Origin: JAPPFW01 sp965231815
GTDB taxonomy: Bacteria; Actinomycetota; Acidimicrobiia; Spongiisociales; Spongiisociaceae
DNA length: 64,000 bases
Assembly: GCA_965231815.1 (NCBI GenBank)
Contig: OZ246890.1
Span: forward strand, 3,968,001 to 4,032,000
Direction: 5' to 3'
Made by a program: the position numbers and the translations under genes. Below the pieces are notes generated by a model, which was given only the letters and a program-made list of their open reading frames with translations, was not told where the DNA came from and did not search any database. Below, in pieces: positions 35,680 through 43,231 of this stretch (positions are counted from its first letter, which is position 1; each line of letters begins with the position of its first letter).

Positions 35680-36620
35680 AGATCGGCCTCCAGAGCCAGC
35701 AGATCCGCGGCTTCTTGCTCCACAACGGTGACGGCCTCCGGCGGGAGGGGACCGTAGGGTTTGCGGGGAACGCCGGTACGAGCACCGCCGAGACCGGCAA
35801 TAGCGTTGAGATACCCGTGCTCGTAGCTGAGCATCGAAGGCATGTCAGGACGCCGGATAGCCGCCGAGAATCGTTGCAGGGCCGCGAAGGCGCTCCGAAC
35901 CCACGGGTCATGGTGGTTGCCCTTGCGACATTCCTCGATGAAGCGGGTTCCCGTCTTGAGGCCTGCCCAACTGAAAATCCCGGTGGCGCCCGCTGCTCCC
36001 AGCATCGATGCATGGAAAAAGGCCGGGTCGTTACCGCTGAACACGTTGACCCGGTCACTGATAGTCAGCAGTATCTCATCGAAGTGGGGTAAGGCCGTGT
36101 TGGATTCTTTGATGGCCTTGATGTTGGCGAGGTCGAGAAGCCGCTCCCACATCTTGGCCGTTAAGTTCATTCCGTTCAGAGGCGAGTAGTTATAAAGCAT
36201 GAGCGCCATATCGCCGTCTAGCGACTCGGCCACCTCAACGAAGAACCGCAGGGCCCAGTCCCTAGTGGCGGGAAGGGCATAAGGGGCGGCCAGCATCGAA
36301 CCGTCGGCGCCCGATCTCTCCGCCACCCGGGCACGGCGGACCGCCTCCCGCTGGTAGGAAGCGGTACTGCCTACCACGACGGCTATCCCGCTCTGGTGTC
36401 CCGTCTCAACCGCCAGCTCGCACACCGTGTCGAACTCCCGCTCCGACACACTCGTCATCTGACCCATCGATCCGAACACGATGCATCCGGGAGCGCCGGA
36501 GGCGGCCACCAGATCGATGCTCCGGCGAACCCCATCCATGTCGATCTCCTGGGCGTCGTCGAGGCTGAGTGGGATCAGGGGGAATAAACCCTCCAAGGGT
36601 TTGCGAGTGAATTCAGGCAT
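35676..36620 (-). CDS. DapA-family (dihydrodipicolinate synthase/N-acetylneuraminate lyase) aldolase
   Basis: 314 residues forming the class I aldolase barrel. GCIVFGSMGQMTSVSEREF corresponds to the GxxGE region (here GQ rather than GE), LYNYSPLNGM carries the catalytic tyrosine, and IKAIKESN holds the Schiff-base lysine (about 165). FSGNDPAFFHASMLGAAG is the usual later loop. The lack of the standard GTTGE motif argues against DapA itself and for a 2-keto-3-deoxy acid aldolase or decarboxylase-like relative. It follows the Rossmann gene by 5 bp and overlaps the OCD gene, so the operon is tight. Confidence 0.88.
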   Translation of the reverse strand: MPEFTRKPLEGLFPLIPLSLDDAQEIDMDGVRRSIDLVAASGAPGCIVFGSMGQMTSVSEREFDTVCELAVETGHQSGIAVVVGSTASYQREAVRRARVAERSGADGSMLAAPYALPATRDWALRFFVEVAESLDGDMALMLYNYSPLNGMNLTAKMWERLLDLANIKAIKESNTALPHFDEILLTISDRVNVFSGNDPAFFHASMLGAAGATGIFSWAGLKTGTRFIEECRKGNHHDPWVRSAFAALQRFSAAIRRPDMPSMLSYEHGYLNAIAGLGGARTGVPRKPYGPLPPEAVTVVEQEAADLLALEADL

Positions 36621-36625
36621 ATGTT

Positions 36626-37732
36626 TCAGTTCCTTGACGTCAGGCGACCAAAAAGATCCAGCAACAAACGGCAGCGACGAGCCAACTCATCGAACGTCAC
36701 CGCTTCGCAGTGGTAACCGATGCTCTCCATAGCCGCCCGTGCCTCACCAGTGTAAACCACTGCGCCGTCAGCTTCTATGCGTTCAATGGCGTCATAACGA
36801 GCAGCATCCTCATTGGTGGCGACCGCCTCCTCAAGGGAGACTCCCACCGGGAGGTCGAGTTCGATCCGGCCCGCGGCAACCTTGGCCGGATATCCCCCCG
36901 GTAGCCCGTTAGGTCCCGAAACGTGGGTCCGGACCTGTGTCGAACCCAGCAAGGCCAAGACGTTCTTGACAGCCGACGCCGCGAACAGCGAGAAACAGTC
37001 GGTCTGGTTCCATGCGATGGCCTCCGGCCATGACGAGAGGATGGCGTCGAGGTCATGTGCGGCGGTCACATCCTCCCCCCGCACGATCAGTTGGAACCGG
37101 TGCGGAACCAGCGACGCTCCGTAGGCCATCAGAGCATGCGATCCGACCAGACGCACCACGATATCTTCATCGGCCGCCCCGGACACCTCCATCGCGTAGC
37201 CCGCAACGGCGGCGGCGGACACCTCTACGTTGCCGGCGCCCGCTACCGGACCATGACCGAAACGGGCCCGGATCGCCGCGTTAACCACGTCGGGAAATGC
37301 GGTGTTGACAATGAACGTCTCTATTCCGGCCCGCTCGACAGCGCGGACCAGTTGAGTGGCCGGCATGAGATGCCATGGGAGCCAAAGGCTGAAGGTGGCG
37401 GCCCGCACCTCCGCCCGCAACCCATCGTCGATGTCGGCGTTCATGAACCTGCGGGGCGACTGGACGGTGGCGGAGTGCAGGACCGCGTCGGGTTTAAGGG
37501 AAGCCAGGAAGCGAGCGGAAGCGTCTGCGTCGGCCAGGTCCAGCATGTGATGTTCGAACCGCTTGGCATGGCCTTGAAACATGGCGCCCAGCCGAGCCAG
37601 GCTGACCCGCGACGGACCCGACCAGGGACTGCGCTTGATGGTCACGATGCGATCTACGCCCGGGGCGCGGGCCAGGAACTCGAGGGCCCATCCGCCCAAA
37701 CCGCCTACCCCGGTCAGGAGGACCGTGCTCAC
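36626..37732 (-). CDS. NAD-dependent epimerase-like Rossmann protein
   Basis: 368 residues. The N-terminus VLLTGVGGLGGWALEFLAR is a GxGGxGG dinucleotide-binding loop; the rest lacks a clear YxxxK motif, so it is not a canonical epimerase. Segments such as HSATVQSPRRF and GHGPVAGAGNVEVSAAAVAGYAMEV look like a two-domain fold in which the second half binds substrate. I do not assign a reaction. GTG 37732 is the start. First gene of the minus-strand operon leading into the DapA-like, OCD-like and Nfu-like genes. Confidence 0.65.
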   Translation of the reverse strand: MSTVLLTGVGGLGGWALEFLARAPGVDRIVTIKRSPWSGPSRVSLARLGAMFQGHAKRFEHHMLDLADADASARFLASLKPDAVLHSATVQSPRRFMNADIDDGLRAEVRAATFSLWLPWHLMPATQLVRAVERAGIETFIVNTAFPDVVNAAIRARFGHGPVAGAGNVEVSAAAVAGYAMEVSGAADEDIVVRLVGSHALMAYGASLVPHRFQLIVRGEDVTAAHDLDAILSSWPEAIAWNQTDCFSLFAASAVKNVLALLGSTQVRTHVSGPNGLPGGYPAKVAAGRIELDLPVGVSLEEAVATNEDAARYDAIERIEADGAVVYTGEARAAMESIGYHCEAVTFDELARRCRLLLDLFGRLTSRN

Positions 37733-37759
37733 TACGTACTACCGGTTACCGGCCTACCG

Positions 37760-38215
37760 TTACCGACGTCCGATGGGGTGCATCGTTGAACGGTGGAAGT
37801 TCTTCATCCCCACCACCTTGAGCACCAGCTCGGCAATCCTCCAACCTTCAGCCGTTCGACGGAACCGGCAGTGGTACTGGCCCCACATCTCGCCGGGATC
37901 CCCACCCTCGTGGTAAGTATGCCAAGCGTATATGTAAGCCGCGCCTCGGGCCGAGTCCGGTCCGTCCGGTTGCACCATTACGTTGCTTATGTGGTGTGAG
38001 GAGGAGGAGAACAGGGTGCTTAGACCGGGCTGGATGGAAGCCACGATCGCGTTTCTTCCTTCGATACTCGCCATCTCCGGCCCGTAATCGATGAGGCAAT
38101 CCTCGGTGAACAACTCTGCCAGCGCCTCGGCCTCGTTGCGGTCGAAATGCCATGCGTAACCGTAAAGCAATTCCTCTATGGAAGCCCGATCCGCCGGATC
38201 GATCATCGAAGTCAT
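37760..38215 (-). CDS. SnoaL-like/NTF2-fold protein
   Basis: 151 residues matching the SnoaL-like polyketide cyclase/hydroxylating-dioxygenase-small-subunit fold. IEELLYGYAWHFDRNEAEALAELFTEDCLIDYG and GRNAIVASIQPGL, then HHISNVMVQPDG and GQYHCRFRRTAEGWRIAELVLKVVG are the standard pattern. Members may be dehydratases, isomerases or non-enzymatic. ATG 38215 has GAGAGGA about 8 bases upstream. It is 27 bp before the Rossmann gene on the same strand and divergent from the VOC gene. Confidence 0.85.
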   Translation of the reverse strand: MTSMIDPADRASIEELLYGYAWHFDRNEAEALAELFTEDCLIDYGPEMASIEGRNAIVASIQPGLSTLFSSSSHHISNVMVQPDGPDSARGAAYIYAWHTYHEGGDPGEMWGQYHCRFRRTAEGWRIAELVLKVVGMKNFHRSTMHPIGRR

Positions 38216-38301
38216 CCTGTTATCCTCTCGCTTCGGAACACGACTCTAGGAGGGTACTGGCTCGTGAGGCCAGACCGCTCGGACCGGTTGGGAGAACCTT
38301 G

Positions 38302-38757
38302 ATGCGCAAAGATCTCTGGTCAAGAACGTACCAGGTGGGAGTGGTTGTAAGAGATATCGACAAGGCAGCCCGCTTCTATGAGCGGCTGGGTATCGGGCCT
38401 TTCGTAGAAGGCCCCTCCGCTCACGCCCTCGAACGCAAGATCTACGGCAAGGACGCCCCCGACGCTAAGGTGAGGGGCAGCATTGCCCAGATGGGATCGG
38501 TCGAATTCGAACTGTTACAGCCGGTATCGGGTGATTCCATCCAGGCGGAGTTTCTGGAAAAGCACGGTGAAGGGGTCATCCACCTGTGTGCACACACCGA
38601 CGACCTCGACCGTGATGTAGAGGATCTGACAGAACTCGGGTTTCGGATGATATCCAAGGCAGTCCTGGCCGACGGAGGCAAATTCGCCTATTTCGACACC
38701 CGTGAGGTCGGTGGATTGATACTGGAGCTATTCCAAACCGGTGATGATTGGAAATAG
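38302..38757 (+). CDS. VOC-family protein, methylmalonyl-CoA epimerase-like
   Basis: 151 residues with two beta-alpha-beta-beta-beta units. YQVGVVVRDIDKAARFYERLGIGPF is the first, with a glutamine where the metal-binding histidine usually stands; QMGSVEFELLQPVSGDS and EGVIHLCAHTDDL follow, and the C-terminal GGLILELFQ provides a glutamate. The pattern is closest to methylmalonyl-CoA epimerase-like VOC proteins, which would fit the mutase at 2.6 kb, but the change of His to Gln leaves the reaction open. ATG 38302 is chosen; upstream in-frame codons overlap the divergent gene. Confidence 0.82.
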   Translation: MRKDLWSRTYQVGVVVRDIDKAARFYERLGIGPFVEGPSAHALERKIYGKDAPDAKVRGSIAQMGSVEFELLQPVSGDSIQAEFLEKHGEGVIHLCAHTDDLDRDVEDLTELGFRMISKAVLADGGKFAYFDTREVGGLILELFQTGDDWK

Positions 38758-38793
38758 TCGGCTAGATGAACGATTGCCTGTTCGTGCAGGCGC

Positions 38794-39002
38794 TAACCCT
38801 GATTATTCAGGTTTCCCACACACCGAGGCATGTAACGCCTGTTCGACCCGAGTATCGGGTATAAACCCGCCGTTCACCCGACAGGTGGATCTCCACACCG
38901 GACCGAAACGGGAAACGCTGATAGCCGTACTGCCTGGTCAGGGCGCGAATCTGGTCTTCTCCACTCATCCTCCAAACCCCCATCCATGAATAATTGGGGC
39001 TA
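38794..39002. mobile_element. 205-bp TA-flanked MITE-like element, copy D1
   Basis: The core is 38796-39000, with TA at both borders. The left end (ACCCTGATTATTCAGG) and the reverse complement of the right end (GCCCCAATTATTCATGG) form an inverted repeat around GATTATTCA or AATTATTCA. It is about 80 percent identical, by eye, to 48478-48685. The minus strand holds a short open frame across the element in both copies, but a 2-bp indel shifts it between them and codon changes are not biased to third positions, so I do not call a gene. Confidence 0.75.
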
Positions 39003-39377
39003 AACATCTTCTTCATGATTCATCAGGCATGCCACGACCGGAAAGCGGCTGCTGCCGTGAGTTCAGGATTCGTCAACGAAACCAACGTACAGCTTCTGGG
39101 TTCCCGTTCCTTCCAGGCGCGTTCGTGGCCCGCCGAAGCGAGGCACGTTCTGCATGGTCCAGCAGGGGAGCCGCTCAAGGCTCACGGACCGGGACCAAGC
39201 TCAGTCCATCCCCGCCGGTTGTGTGTCTAGCCGTAATGGGTCTACCAGGTCCCAGCAAGCGGGATGTTGACTCCGGACTATCGGGAGGGTCCTACCCTGG
39301 TAGATTGTTAAACGCTCCTCTTGGTAGGAGCATGAGGGTACGGCCCATCAGAAGCCGATTGATACGGAGGTAACCAC
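39003..39377. other. Gene-free stretch before the ATC-hydrolase-like gene
   Basis: I see no convincing gene in either strand. A short perfect hairpin, GCTCCT-CTTGGT-AGGAGC, lies at 39314-39331, about 50 bp upstream of the next start. The stretch begins at the right end of the repeat element D1. Confidence 0.5.
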
Positions 39378-40049
39378 ATGAGCAAGTATGCGCGGGTCGA
39401 GATCGCCCAACCGGAACTCAAAGAACTGGCGGATTCCATTGATGACGCGCCGGATGACCGCCTGGCGAGGACGAAAGCCAAGTCCGACCTTGAGGGGGAA
39501 CTCCGCTACATGAAGCGGTATCGCGAAATGGCGGCCGACGACCCCATCCAGCAGGGCTGGGACGCCAACGAGGCCGAGTTCCACGCCAAGACCAAGATTT
39601 TCTCCGTGCTGGCCGACGCGATGGAGTTCGAACTCGGGAAGGATGAAGGCCGGGCCGCGGTAGCCAGGGCGCGCAAGCGTCAAGGTGACAAGATGGGCGC
39701 CGATATGGCTGAAAGCACCCGAAGCAAGGGTGAGGCCCTGAATCTCAACAACTTCTTCAAGGAGTTCTGGAGCTACTTTCAATGGTCGCCCAAGTTCGAC
39801 ACCGAGCGGTACTTCGACGATGAGGGCAACATGGTCAAGTACGTCCTGCGTCTCAACTGCCCGATCGGCGACTACCTGCGCGACAACGCTCCCGATGTCG
39901 AGTTCTCCTCGAACTTCTGTGACCTCGACGAGCACATCGCCCTCGCGTATAACCCCAATATCCGCTACTCGCGCAAGCGTTGGGTGCCGGGCGGCTACCA
40001 GTTCAGCGAACTCATCTGGGAGTTGGACACCGAGGGCGTGATCCACTGA
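39378..40049 (+). CDS. L-2-amino-thiazoline-4-carboxylic acid hydrolase-like protein
   Basis: 223 residues. The C-terminal half, YVLRLNCPIGDYLRDN...FCDLDEHIALAYNPNIRYSRKRW, resembles the ATC hydrolase family, in which conserved cysteines (here CPIGDY and FCDLD) and an aspartate-rich stretch form the presumed active site; the family hydrolyses the thiazoline ring on the way to cysteine. The N-terminal half is helical and charged. GGAGG stands 6 bases before the ATG. It precedes an MDR dehydrogenase by 38 bp and may be cotranscribed. The family assignment rests on motif memory only. Confidence 0.62.
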   Translation: MSKYARVEIAQPELKELADSIDDAPDDRLARTKAKSDLEGELRYMKRYREMAADDPIQQGWDANEAEFHAKTKIFSVLADAMEFELGKDEGRAAVARARKRQGDKMGADMAESTRSKGEALNLNNFFKEFWSYFQWSPKFDTERYFDDEGNMVKYVLRLNCPIGDYLRDNAPDVEFSSNFCDLDEHIALAYNPNIRYSRKRWVPGGYQFSELIWELDTEGVIH

Positions 40050-40087
40050 GCCACCCGGTTACCGTTCTCTGAGGAAAGCAAAGTCTC

Positions 40088-41137
40088 GTGCGTGCGTTGT
40101 CGATGTACGAGGGTGGAAGGTTCGAGCTTGAAGAGGTCCCGATACCCGAACGACCACCCGGCTGGGCGCTGATCCGGACCATCGCTTCAGCTGCCGGCCT
40201 GTTCCAATCACAGATGGCGGCGGGAATGCTCGACACCAACGGCTTCCCCCGTCTTCTGGGCCATGAGATCATCGGCGAGGTAGTCGAAGTCGCCTCGGAC
40301 GCAGCCCCCCAACCAGGATCCACCGTGGTCGTCGACGCGGTGGTGGGATGCGGAGTTTGCGAATGGTGCATACGCGGAGACGAGATGATCTGCCCGTGGA
40401 TGCGCCACCTGGGAATAAACATCGACGGGGGTTACGCCGACTACGTGGTCGTCCCCGAGTCACATATTTTCGACATCGCACCCGACACTCCCGTCACCGA
40501 AGCCGTAATGCTGGGTTCAGCTCTTCCCGCCTCGGTACATGCGGCACGCCGCTCGCCGGTAAAGGGCGGTTCCCGGGTCATCGTCACCGGGGTGGGCAGT
40601 ATCGGCCTGACCCTCTGCCAGGTGGTCAGGGCTATGGGAGCTACCACAGTGGTGGCGGTGGACGTGTCCGACGAACGCCTCGCGGCGGCGGGACCGTGGA
40701 TCGACGGAGCAGTCAACATATCCGGCCTCGAACCGGGGGAAGTAGACGATAGGGTATTTGAAGCGGTCGGATCGCGCCACGGCGCCGACGTGGTTTTCGA
40801 AGCCGCAGGTCGGATATCGAGCGTGGACCTGTCCATCCGCACCGTCCGGAGGGGAGGAACCGTTCTGCTGATGGGCATCTGCGACGGTCAGACCTCGGTG
40901 GTATTCAACAGCTATCTGGCCGATTTCCTGTCACGAGAGGTTTCGATGGTCACGACGTTCGGCTTCGACCGGCGCGACTTCCTGGTCGGCGCCTCTCTCC
41001 ACGCGGGGGGCAATCTGGACCTGACCGCGCTCACCGGGGCCACCATACCGCTCGAACAGGTACCCGAAGCGCTGGACCGCATCGCCAGGGAAGGAACGGA
41101 CGGTAGGCGGCTGGTAGTCGACGTGGCGATCCCGTAG
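40088..41137 (+). CDS. MDR-family dehydrogenase lacking catalytic-zinc ligands
   Basis: 349 residues of the medium-chain dehydrogenase/reductase family. LLGHEIIGEVVEVA is intact, and CGVCEWCIRGDEMIC supplies four cysteines for the structural zinc. The segment that normally reads AAGVCHSD is ASAAGLFQSQ, so the catalytic-zinc cysteine and adjacent histidine and aspartate are missing. The Rossmann domain is normal (GVGSIGLTLCQVVRAMG and a DVSD end to the second strand, favouring NAD). It may be a non-zinc reductase like quinone oxidoreductases while retaining the structural zinc. GTG 40088 follows GAGGAAAG. Confidence 0.85.
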   Translation: MRALSMYEGGRFELEEVPIPERPPGWALIRTIASAAGLFQSQMAAGMLDTNGFPRLLGHEIIGEVVEVASDAAPQPGSTVVVDAVVGCGVCEWCIRGDEMICPWMRHLGINIDGGYADYVVVPESHIFDIAPDTPVTEAVMLGSALPASVHAARRSPVKGGSRVIVTGVGSIGLTLCQVVRAMGATTVVAVDVSDERLAAAGPWIDGAVNISGLEPGEVDDRVFEAVGSRHGADVVFEAAGRISSVDLSIRTVRRGGTVLLMGICDGQTSVVFNSYLADFLSREVSMVTTFGFDRRDFLVGASLHAGGNLDLTALTGATIPLEQVPEALDRIAREGTDGRRLVVDVAIP

Positions 41138-41219
41138 CGCCCCGGCGCTTTGCACATTCGACAGATCGGGCCACACCACGATGACGGTCCCACCAGGCGT
41201 GTATTGTAATGTAAACAGC

Positions 41220-41225
41220 TATACT
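41220..41225 (+). promoter_or_regulatory. -10 box for a leaderless transcript
   Basis: TATACT at 41220-41225 ends 7 bases before the ATG at 41233, so transcription would start on or next to the initiation codon, and no ribosome site is present. No good -35 box is visible at the expected distance. Confidence 0.5.
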
Positions 41226-41232
41226 AGGGATC

Positions 41233-41439
41233 ATGGCAACGTTAACAAAAGAGCGTCCACCGAACGGTAGCGTCCGGGCGAGGAGGGTAGCGTACTTCAT
41301 CGCATTGATCCGCAGTTATCCCGAAGTCACCCGTGACGAGCTTCAGGAAACCCTCGGCTGGTCGGATGAAGAGATGGAGCAGTTGCTGGCGGACTTTCGG
41401 GTGATGTCCCGAGAACTGAGCATCCTGAGTGGCTCATGA
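41233..41439 (+). CDS. Small hypothetical helical protein, 68 aa
   Basis: 68 residues, charged and helical: ARRVAYFIALIRSYPEVTRDELQETLGWSDEEMEQLLADFRVMSRELSIL. The middle, TRDELQETLGWSDEEMEQLL, could be a small winged-helix or helix-turn-helix DNA-binding unit, but this is weak. It starts at a TATACT-placed leaderless ATG and its stop overlaps the next ATG as ATGA, so it is probably cotranslated with the broken small membrane protein that follows. Confidence 0.6.
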   Translation: MATLTKERPPNGSVRARRVAYFIALIRSYPEVTRDELQETLGWSDEEMEQLLADFRVMSRELSILSGS

Positions 41440-41691
41440 GTGAGGCTTGGCAGATCATGGTCAGCGCGCTCGCGGCGATATCTCTTATCGCCAATATCTT
41501 TTTTTCTCTGGTGGAACAACCGAGGCAAGCGAGAAGCTGCCCTATCGACCACTCTGCTTAACCTGATCAAATCGGCCTCTGCCCTAACACAGGAGGCCGA
41601 GAGGGCCCGGAGCGAAGCGGAGGCCACCAAGCGACGGATACAGCAAGACCAAGCATCTATCCGCCGTTGGCAGGAACCGTCACCTTTCTGA
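41436..41691 (+). pseudogene. Small membrane/coiled-coil protein interrupted at a T7 run
   Basis: ATG 41436 overlaps the preceding stop (ATGA) and encodes SEAWQIMVSALAAISLIANIFF, a good membrane helix. At a run of seven T near 41500 the frame is lost: the direct frame soon ends in TAA near 41560, while the +1 frame continues as LWWNNRGKREAALSTTLLNLIKS followed by a charged coiled coil (AERARSEAEATKRRIQQDQ). The span is 256 bp; removing one T gives 255, or 84 residues. So one extra T, whether mutation, sequencing error or a site corrected by transcriptional slippage, explains it. Confidence 0.6.
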
Positions 41692-41708
41692 CGAGCTTGA
41701 ACCGACGA

Positions 41709-42437
41709 CTACTGGGCTAGCCAACCCCCGTCAACCGGTATGAAGGCCCCGGTCATGAAGCTGGACCCGTCCGAAGTCAGAAACTCCACCGCCTTGGCTA
41801 TCTCATCAGGATGGGCCGGCCGGTTCAGGGGGGTACGGCCCATTAGCTTGGCTCGGCGCTCCGGGTGGGCAAGGCTGTCGGCGCTCATCGGGGTGTCGGT
41901 CACGCCCGGTCCGACAACATTTACCCGGATTCCGTGGCGGGCAAAGTCTACCGCTAGTGCCTGACCGAGAAGGAGGACCCCTCCTTTGGACGAAGCGTAG
42001 GCCGCGGTCCCGGGAAGGACGACTTTGGAGTTGATCGATCCGATCAGAACGATCGTGCCTCCATGGCCCTTGTTCATCATGGCCTTGGCGCCCGCCCGAG
42101 CGGTCAGGAAGCTACCGGTAAGGTTCACTTCAACGACTCTCCGGAAGGTGTCGATATCGAAGGTCATCGAGTCGCCACCCACTTCGATACCGGCGCACGT
42201 CACCACGCAGTCCAGATCACCGAACCGATCGAGGGTCGCCGAGACCATGGCGTCACACTGGGTCTCGTCGGTAACGTCGACCGCCAGCGACATGGACCCC
42301 TCTATTTCGGCCGCCACCTGCGCGGCTCGGTCCCCGTCTACATCCACGCACACCACCTGATCACCCCGGCCGGACAACCGGCGGGCTACCGCCGCGCCAA
42401 TCCCCGAACCGGCCCCTGTCACCAAGGCCACCGCCAT
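41709..42437 (-). CDS. SDR-family oxidoreductase
   Basis: A classical SDR of 242 residues: TGAGSGIG (about 7-14), an acidic VDVDGD after strand two pointing to NAD, CAGIE in place of NNAG, and the catalytic Ser-Tyr-Lys in IGSINSKVVLPGTAAYASSKGG. C-terminal FIPVDGGWLAQ is typical. Closest in style to 3-oxoacyl-ACP reductase/cyclitol dehydrogenase-type enzymes; the substrate is unknown. It is a single gene on the minus strand, with its promoter region shared with the divergent glutaredoxin operon about 148 bp away. Confidence 0.9.
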   Translation of the reverse strand: MAVALVTGAGSGIGAAVARRLSGRGDQVVCVDVDGDRAAQVAAEIEGSMSLAVDVTDETQCDAMVSATLDRFGDLDCVVTCAGIEVGGDSMTFDIDTFRRVVEVNLTGSFLTARAGAKAMMNKGHGGTIVLIGSINSKVVLPGTAAYASSKGGVLLLGQALAVDFARHGIRVNVVGPGVTDTPMSADSLAHPERRAKLMGRTPLNRPAHPDEIAKAVEFLTSDGSSFMTGAFIPVDGGWLAQ

Positions 42438-42584
42438 ATCGATCTCCTTTACTACTATGGACGCTGGCGGAATGGTAACGACACGGCCCGTCCTTCCTCT
42501 CGGTAGGTAACCTGACCGAGATGACTAACCGGGCACCGGATGCGATACTTGAACTTACTGTCAAGCTCAGCGAGGGTGATAACA

Positions 42585-42863
42585 ATGGACCTGCCGATCC
42601 TCTACAGTCTGAATACCGATGCAAGGACCCCCACCTGACAGGAGTGCTGTCGCGTGCGGGAGTACCTGCATGAGAAGTCCGTCGAGTTCGACGACCGGAA
42701 CATACGCCAGAACGAACAAGCCCGCCAAGAACTGCTGTCCATGACGGGAAACCTGATGGTGCCTTACCTCACCTACCAAGGCCGGACGGTGACCGGATTC
42801 GACCCGGACGGCTTGGATCAGGTTGTGCGTGCATACCGCTCCACGGCCCTGGTGGGATCCTGA
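42585..42863 (+). CDS. Probable selenocysteine-containing glutaredoxin (TGA read through)
   Basis: Read through a single TGA at 42636-42638, the frame encodes a complete 92-residue glutaredoxin-fold protein: ILYSLNTDARTPT-(TGA)-QECCRVREYLHEKSVEFDDRN, then the cis-proline segment MVPYLTYQG and GFDPDGLDQVV. The TGA falls exactly on the first cysteine of the TPTCxxC redox motif, giving U-x-x-C. Directly downstream is a hairpin usable as a bacterial SECIS element. ATG 42585 has GAGGG 8 bases upstream. Known glutaredoxin-like selenoproteins exist in bacteria. The alternative is a one-base TGC-to-TGA inactivation. Without read-through only 17 residues are made. It heads an operon with an 85-residue protein and an amino-acid ABC transporter. 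Confidence 0.68.
42639..42668 (+). promoter_or_regulatory. Candidate bacterial SECIS hairpin
   Basis: Bases 42644-42653 pair with 42656-42665 (nine pairs including two G-U, one G-G mismatch at 42649/42660), with an apical loop containing GU at 42654-42655. CAGG at 42639-42642 can pair with CCTG at 42665-42668 to extend the stem down to the TGA. The loop is 14-15 bases after the TGA, slightly closer than in E. coli fdhF, which also shows GU in its loop. Pairing is seen in the sequence; function is inferred. Confidence 0.55.
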
Positions 42864-42973
42864 CCAGCCATGTGCGGCGCACGCATTGTCAGTGAAGGTG
42901 AAATGCCGTCAGTCTCCGGAACAGCCGAAAACTCGGCCCGCGAACTCCAAAACGACGCGGAACCGAACATAAG

Positions 42974-43231
42974 ATGAGTCGGCCACCGGGAAACTCGTTG
43001 CAAACCGACCAGGGCCGCCGCGTCTCGGAACCAGGGGATACGCTGGCGGCGGGCATCGAGAACCTGATCGATCGGGTCCGGGAGGAACTGGATTACAACG
43101 ACGGGAAGGGTCAGAGCGCTTACCGTCTTGGCATGCATGACGGCCTTCGGTTCGCCGAGGACGCCCTCGCCAACCTGCTCCGTCGTCATGGCCACGAATA
43201 CGAACCTCGACCCACTCCTCTCGACGCATGA
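42974..43231 (+). CDS. Small conserved-looking protein, 85 aa, coupled to ABC transporter
   Basis: 85 residues; the core AGIENLIDRVREELDYNDGKGQSAYRLGMHDGLRFAEDALANLLRRHG looks like two amphipathic helices with a G-Q-S-A-Y-R-L-G-x-H-D-G-L-R-F-A-E-D motif in the turn. I do not recognise the family. Its TGA overlaps the ATG of the ABC ATPase (ATGA), so it is translated with the transporter and may be an accessory factor. It follows the glutaredoxin by 110 bp. Confidence 0.7.
   Translation: MSRPPGNSLQTDQGRRVSEPGDTLAAGIENLIDRVREELDYNDGKGQSAYRLGMHDGLRFAEDALANLLRRHGHEYEPRPTPLDA

Noticed and set aside
38246..38259. CTAGGAGGGTACTG, resembling the left end of the 112-bp elements
   Set aside because: Only 14 bases match and there is no right end; recorded as a possible decayed end, not annotated as a copy. 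The same applies to 10653-10664.
38807..39016. 69-codon minus-strand frame inside repeat D1
   Set aside because: The equivalent frame in D2 differs by a 2-bp indel and substitutions are not concentrated at third positions, so no coding constraint is evident.
41136..41149. Short GC hairpin overlapping the MDR stop codon
   Set aside because: Five pairs and a tiny loop with only two following T; too weak to call a terminator.
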